Assembly: GCA_013350335.1 (NCBI GenBank)
Contig: CM023540.1
Coordinates: 4,092,001-4,156,000 of the forward strand
Source: Chimonanthus salicifolius
Lineage: Eukaryota; Streptophyta; Magnoliopsida; Laurales; Calycanthaceae
Direction: 5' to 3'
Length of the DNA stretch: 64,000 bases
Below are positions 59,665-64,000 of the stretch, piece by piece. The notes under the pieces are model-generated. The model was not told where the DNA came from. It worked only from the letters and a program-made list of their open reading frames with translations, and searched no databases. Each line of letters begins with the position of its first letter. Position 1 is the first letter of the stretch. Made by a program: the position numbers and the translations under genes.

Positions 59665-60760
59665 ATGCCACCAAGAAGAAGAACTTGCAGAAACCCCCGG
59701 GTAGAAGAGGAGGTGCCACCACCTCATCAAGAGGAAGTGCACCCACCGCATCAAGAGGAGGTGCCACCACCTTATCCAGCCGAGGGACAGAACAGTATAA
59801 ACATACAAGGTGTACCTCCCGAGTTAAGGGATGTAGTTCAAACGGCAGTCGCTTCTGCTCTTCAACAACACTCAAGCGGAAATGCGACCGCCAGCGACCC
59901 CAGTAAACGGAAAATGGTCAAGGATTTTCAACAACAGCACCCTCCCTACTTCAGGGGAATGGAAGGGGTCGTCGGAGAGGAGCATTGGTTAAAAAGGATC
60001 ACTCAGATCTTTAACCTACTACAAATTTCCAATCCTGCTGATAAAATCTTGCTGGCCACTTCCTAACTGATTGAAGATGCTAGTAGTTGGTGGGAAATTG
60101 TGGAAAAGCAACAAGCATTGTTGCCAGAAGGGGAAAGAACCATCATGACATGGGAGTGGTTCTCAGCCACCTTCCTAGAACAATATTTTCCAGAGGAGGA
60201 ACGAGAAAGCCAGACTCAAGCCTTCATCTCATTGATACAAGGCAACATGACGGTGGCAGAATACCACAGAGAATTTCTTAAGCTGTCTGTCTATGCATTC
60301 TACATGGTAGATACTGAGCACCGAAGGGCCCGTAAGTTTGAACGGGGCCTTCGACCAAACGTCAGAGCCAGGGTAACAATATTCAAGGAACCTACACTGG
60401 CAGGGGTGGTCAGCAGAGCTACCATAGCAGAGCGAGAATTGAATAAAATAATGCGGTTTGACAACCGCCGAGGGTAAGGTGGGCATGGTACATTCCAACC
60501 CAATAAGAAATTCCGCCCGAACTCTAGTAGACCCTCACTCTCCACAGGCTCTACGGGGCGTTTTCGCCCCAATCAACCTTCCCCATCAACATCAGTCACA
60601 CAGGTTCCTCGGAGTGGAAACACATGTTATCAGTGTGGCCAATAGGGCCACTTCAAGAGAGAGTGTCCCCAGATCAGCCGACCCTCTAACTCCAGGGGTG
60701 CCTTCCGCCCTCCAGCTAGATCAACTCAGTCGCGGGGGGGGCAGAGCATACAACCATGCA
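59665..60760 (+). pseudogene. gag: Element I: gag, with in-frame stops
   Basis: Starts MPPRRRTCRNPR at 59665. Residues 14-45 are a threefold Pro/Glu/His repeat (EEVPPPHQEEVHPPHQEE). The gag domain follows, with KMVKDFQQQHPPYFRG, SWWEIVEKQQA, FLEQYFPEEERE and KFERGLRPNVRARV. One frame runs from 59665 to about 60700 but is interrupted by TAA at 60064, TAA at 60475 and TAG in the zinc knuckle (CYQCGQ*GHFKREC, about 60640). The frame then shifts before the protease. It is shorter at the N terminus than H gag and lacks its Lys-rich start. Confidence 0.85.
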
Positions 60761-62278
60761 GGACGGGCGCCAACCCCTACCGGATCTAGACGACTCTTCA
60801 CCATACCGACTCCAGTAGCGGTGGATCGCTCGGTGATGCAAGGTATGGCTGTAATTGGTAGTTCCTATGTTGTTACGTTATTTGACACTGGAGCTTCACA
60901 TTCATTTATATCTGTTGCATTCATATTTGCCACGGGTACATTAGTACAAAACCTGTCCACATCACTCACCATTGTATCCCCCGTCGGAGACACATCCTTA
61001 GGACTCATATGTGCGGCATTGAACACTGAACTTGCGGGATTCAGATTCGAGTTCAACTACTTAGTAATCGATACGGCCGAATATGATGTTATATTTGGCA
61101 TGGACTGGTTGAATGCATACCAGGCCCATATTGATTGCCACCTTCGTAGGGTGATATTTTGGTCACCCGAGGGAAAGCGATACGTGGTACACGCTGACAG
61201 ACAGGGCATCCCTAAAAGGCTACAGGAAGAATTGAACCATCTTGCCTTGAACAGTCTCAGATTAGATAGGGCAACAGTAACTGAACTTCCGGCGGTAGTA
61301 GCAGATTATGCCAAGGTATTCCCAACAGAACTCCCCGGTTTGCCATCCAAGAAGGAGATAGACTTTGAAGTCAAATTATACCCCGGCGCCGCTCGGTATC
61401 ATTACCCCATTACAGGATGGCACCAGCTGAGATGACTGAGTTGAAGAAGTAGATTGATGAACTGCTCAGACTGGGTTTTATTCGGAACAGCACATCCGCA
61501 TCTGGAGCCCCAGTGTTGTTTGTGAAGAAGAAGGACGGTACCCTTCGAATGTGTGTGGATTATAGAAAGTTGAACCAACTGACGGTCAGGAATAAGTATC
61601 CCCTACCCCGGATTGACAATCTATTTGATCAGCTTAGGGGTTCCTCTCACTTCTCCAAGATTGACCTAATGTCCGGATACCATCAAATTCGGGTTAGAGA
61701 GGAGGACATAGAGAAGACAGCTTTCAGGACTCGGTATGGCTTATATGAATATGTAGTCATGCCGTTTGGGCTTACTAATGCACCAGCGGTGTTCATGGAC
61801 CTGATGAATAGGATATTCCGTCCTTACTTGGATCGGTTTATGATTGTATTCATTGATGATATTCTGAACTACTCCAAAAGTCAGAAGGAACATGCCGAGC
61901 ACCTGCGGATAGTCCTAGACACCTTGAGGAAGAACCAATTGTATGCCAAAGCCAGCAAGTGAGAATTTTGGCTATCTGAAGTCAACTTCTTGAGGCACAT
62001 CATATCAGAGGAAGGTATAGCCGTGGACCCGGCTAAGGTAGCAGCAGTCAAGGAATGGAAAGCACCGACAAATGTGACCGAAATCCGCAGTTTTCTGGGA
62101 TTAGCCGGTTACTACCGGAAATTCATCATGGATTTTTCCAAGATTGCAGCTCCACTTACTCGACTCACTCAAAAAGGAGTCAAGTTTGAGTGGTCAAATC
62201 TATGCAACCAGAGGTTTGAGGAGCTAAAGGAGAGGCTTACAACCGCTCTTATTCTGATCTTGCCTGGAAAGAAGCAGA
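60761..62278 (+). pseudogene. pol: Element I: protease and reverse transcriptase, disrupted
   Basis: Protease: LFDTGASHSF near 60880 and FGMDWL near 61095, open to 61435. A one-base loss near 61395 shifts the frame, and a TAG lies at about 61450. RT resumes in the other frame: [37 protein letters not shown] and an intact FIDD (about 61852). It is cut by TGA at 61960-61962 where H has Cys, continues with [12 protein letters not shown], and ends at a further frameshift near 62275. Open pieces are 60761-61435, 61513-61962 and 61990-62286. Confidence 0.88.
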
Positions 62279-64000
62279 AATTATGAAGTGTATTGTGATG
62301 CCTCCGGTGAAGGACTAGGGTGTACACTTAGTCAAGGTAATCGTGCAGTGGCGTATGAATCAAGACAGTTGAAAATTCATGAACGCCATTATCCCACACA
62401 TGATCTAGAACTAGCAGCGGTGGTCTTTGCTCTCAAAAGCTGGAGACACTACCTCTATGGTGAAAAGTTTGAGGTGTTCTCGGATCACAAGAGTCTGAAA
62501 TACTTATTTGATCAGAAAGAACTCAACTTGAGACAGCGCAGATGGATGGAATATCTGGCGAATTATGAGTTCGCACTTCGGTATCATCCTGGCAAGGTGA
62601 ACAAAGTGGCGGATGCCCTCAGCCGCTTGTCACATGCGACAGTAGCCAGCATGATCAGAACGGAATGGGAGGTACTGAATACCATCAGAGAATTTAAACT
62701 CTACCTCAATAATCATGGGACCATATATAATCCGATCATACGATCCAACATGGTCTCCGAGATTGAACGGGAGCAACGGACAGATCCAGAGGTGGAGGAG
62801 ATTTGGGCTAAGATGTCTACCGGTGAGGTCGTACCGGAGTGGGAGTTACAACCCGGACAGGGTCTTATGTTCCGAGGCAGGACATACGTGCCTAAGAATT
62901 GCAGAAGAGAGTTGCTAATTGAAGCACACCAAACCAAACTCTCTATCCACCCGGGCAGCACCAAGATGTATCATGATCTTAAGAAGCACTACTGGTGGCA
63001 TGGACTTAAGAAAGATGTGGCAGAGTTTGTTGCGTGTTGCTTAACCTGTCAGCAGGTTAAGGCAGAACATCGGAAACCACCGGGCTTACTCGCACCCTTG
63101 CCAGTACCAGAATGGAAATGGGAGCACATATCCATGGATTTTGTGACAGGGTTGCCAAGGTCATCAAAGGGCAATGATGCGATATGGGTCATAGTGGACC
63201 GATTGACCAAGTGCGCACATTTCCTTCCCATCAAGATGACAGATTCATCAGAGACTTTGGGTCGACGGTACATCTGGGAGATCATCAAGTTACATGGCAT
63301 TCCCCGATCTATTGTGTCCGACGGGGATGGCCGATTCACCGGTAGGGTATGGCAGAGCATGCAGTCAGCTATGGGGACCGACGTATTAACTAGCACAGCA
63401 TTTCATCCACAAACTGATGGACAGTCAGAGAGGACGATACAGACACTGGAGGATATGCTGAGAGCATGCATGCTAGACTTCAAGGGCGGATGGGAAGATC
63501 ATTTGCCACTGGTGGAGTTCTTTTACAATAACAGTTACCAGGCAAGCCTCCAGATGGCTCCATTTGAGGCCTTGTATGGTAGGCCGTGTAGATCACCAGT
63601 GTGTTGGACAGAGGCCGGTGAGCCTGCATTGATTGGACTGGATCTGGTTACGGAGACTACAACGCAGATTAAGTTGATACGGCAACATCTACTCACTGCA
63701 CAGAGCCGTCAGAAGAGTTATGCCGACAAGAGGAGAAGGTTCCTTGAGTTTGAGGTGGGAGACTTAGTGTTTTTAAAAGTCTCGCCACGAAAAGAGCACA
63801 TGAGGTTCGGAAAGAAAGGGAAACTGTCGCCTAGATTTGTGGGGCCGTTTCCGATACTAAAGAGGGTGGGAGGAGTAGCTTATCAATTGGCGCTCCCTCC
63901 ACAATTATCATCTCTACATGATGTATTCCATGTATCTATGCTGAAGAAGTACAACCCTAATCCTTCTCATGTATTGAATGTTCAAGACATCGATGTACAA
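62279..64000 (+). CDS. pol: Element I: RNase H and integrase, open to the window end (574 codons)
   Basis: After a frameshift near 62275 the frame is open for 574 codons without a stop up to the last base. There is no ATG start because this is the 3' part of the pol frame. RNase H: YCDASGEG with the catalytic Asp kept, [25 protein letters not shown] and ADALSR. Integrase: the HHCC finger ([10 protein letters not shown] to CCLTCQ, about 62926-63051); the DDE core with D in SMDF (about 63135), D in SDGDGRF (about 63319; the usual Arg between the aspartates is Gly) and E in GQSERT (about 63430); then the [15 protein letters not shown] motif, [14 protein letters not shown] and [14 protein letters not shown]. 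The chromodomain would follow outside the window. This is the best preserved enzyme segment in the window. Confidence 0.85.

Larger units (their letters stand above)
55924..64000 (+). mobile_element. Element I: Tekay/Del-like chromovirus, 3' part outside the window
   Basis: The 5' LTR (55924-59181), primer binding site, leader, gag and most of pol are present; the element runs off the right edge. It is inserted in the protease region of E. The left flanking 5-mer is TCTCG (55919-55923); the matching right copy is outside the window. Its pol resembles that of H and E, while its LTR has the CAGTCGACTG array of E and lacks the long hairpin of H. Confidence 0.92.

Overview
This is a plant nuclear window, almost certainly from a seed plant, and it consists of long-LTR retrotransposons nested inside one another. 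The evidence is the iMet-type primer binding sites (TGGTATCAGA), chromovirus-type pol with an integrase C-terminal chromodomain (Tekay/Del-like), a copia-type element with several polypurine tracts, TG...CA long terminal repeats of 2 to 4.4 kb, and 5-bp target-site duplications. I found no host gene, tRNA or rRNA. I cannot name the species.

Letters A to J are my own labels. J (minus, before 1 to 6602) is a deleted gypsy element of the same family as H. It keeps a 3' LTR (1-448), a small pre-gag ORF and a 5' LTR (3063-6602). Next come a probable LTR fragment (6603-7812) and featureless AT-rich DNA (7813-8822). A (minus) starts at 8823. Its 3' LTR (8823-9858 plus 25921-27384) appears split by a copia-type, Sirevirus-like element B (9859-25920). 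B in turn holds two solo gypsy LTRs: C (minus, 13147-17366, TSD GCTAA) and D (plus, 19384-23782, TSD CCCTC/CCCTA). The interior of A (27385-28462) runs into E.

E (minus, 28463 to past the window end) is a chromovirus whose 3' LTR (28463-35867) is split by solo LTR F (plus, 29361-33608, TSD GTACC). Its pol is split by solo LTR G (plus, 36076-39493, TSD CTGAC), by the complete two-LTR element H (plus, 39905-53363), and by I (plus, 55924 to beyond 64000). H and I carry recognisable gag, protease, RT, RNase H and integrase. Both are broken by stops and frameshifts, so the genes describe past rather than present activity. The longest intact stretch is RNase H plus integrase of I (62279-64000).

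The most interesting signals are non-coding. (1) A perfect C(UUCG)G hairpin lies about 90 nt after the primer binding site in H, I and J, in an otherwise conserved leader. (2) H and J carry an extra pre-gag ORF with an acidic repeat region and three zinc knuckles. (3) The LTRs carry short inverted repeats in a fixed order, some shared by divergent families, together with family-specific arrays of palindromes (for example about 16 copies of CAGTCGACTG variants in pairs in E and I).
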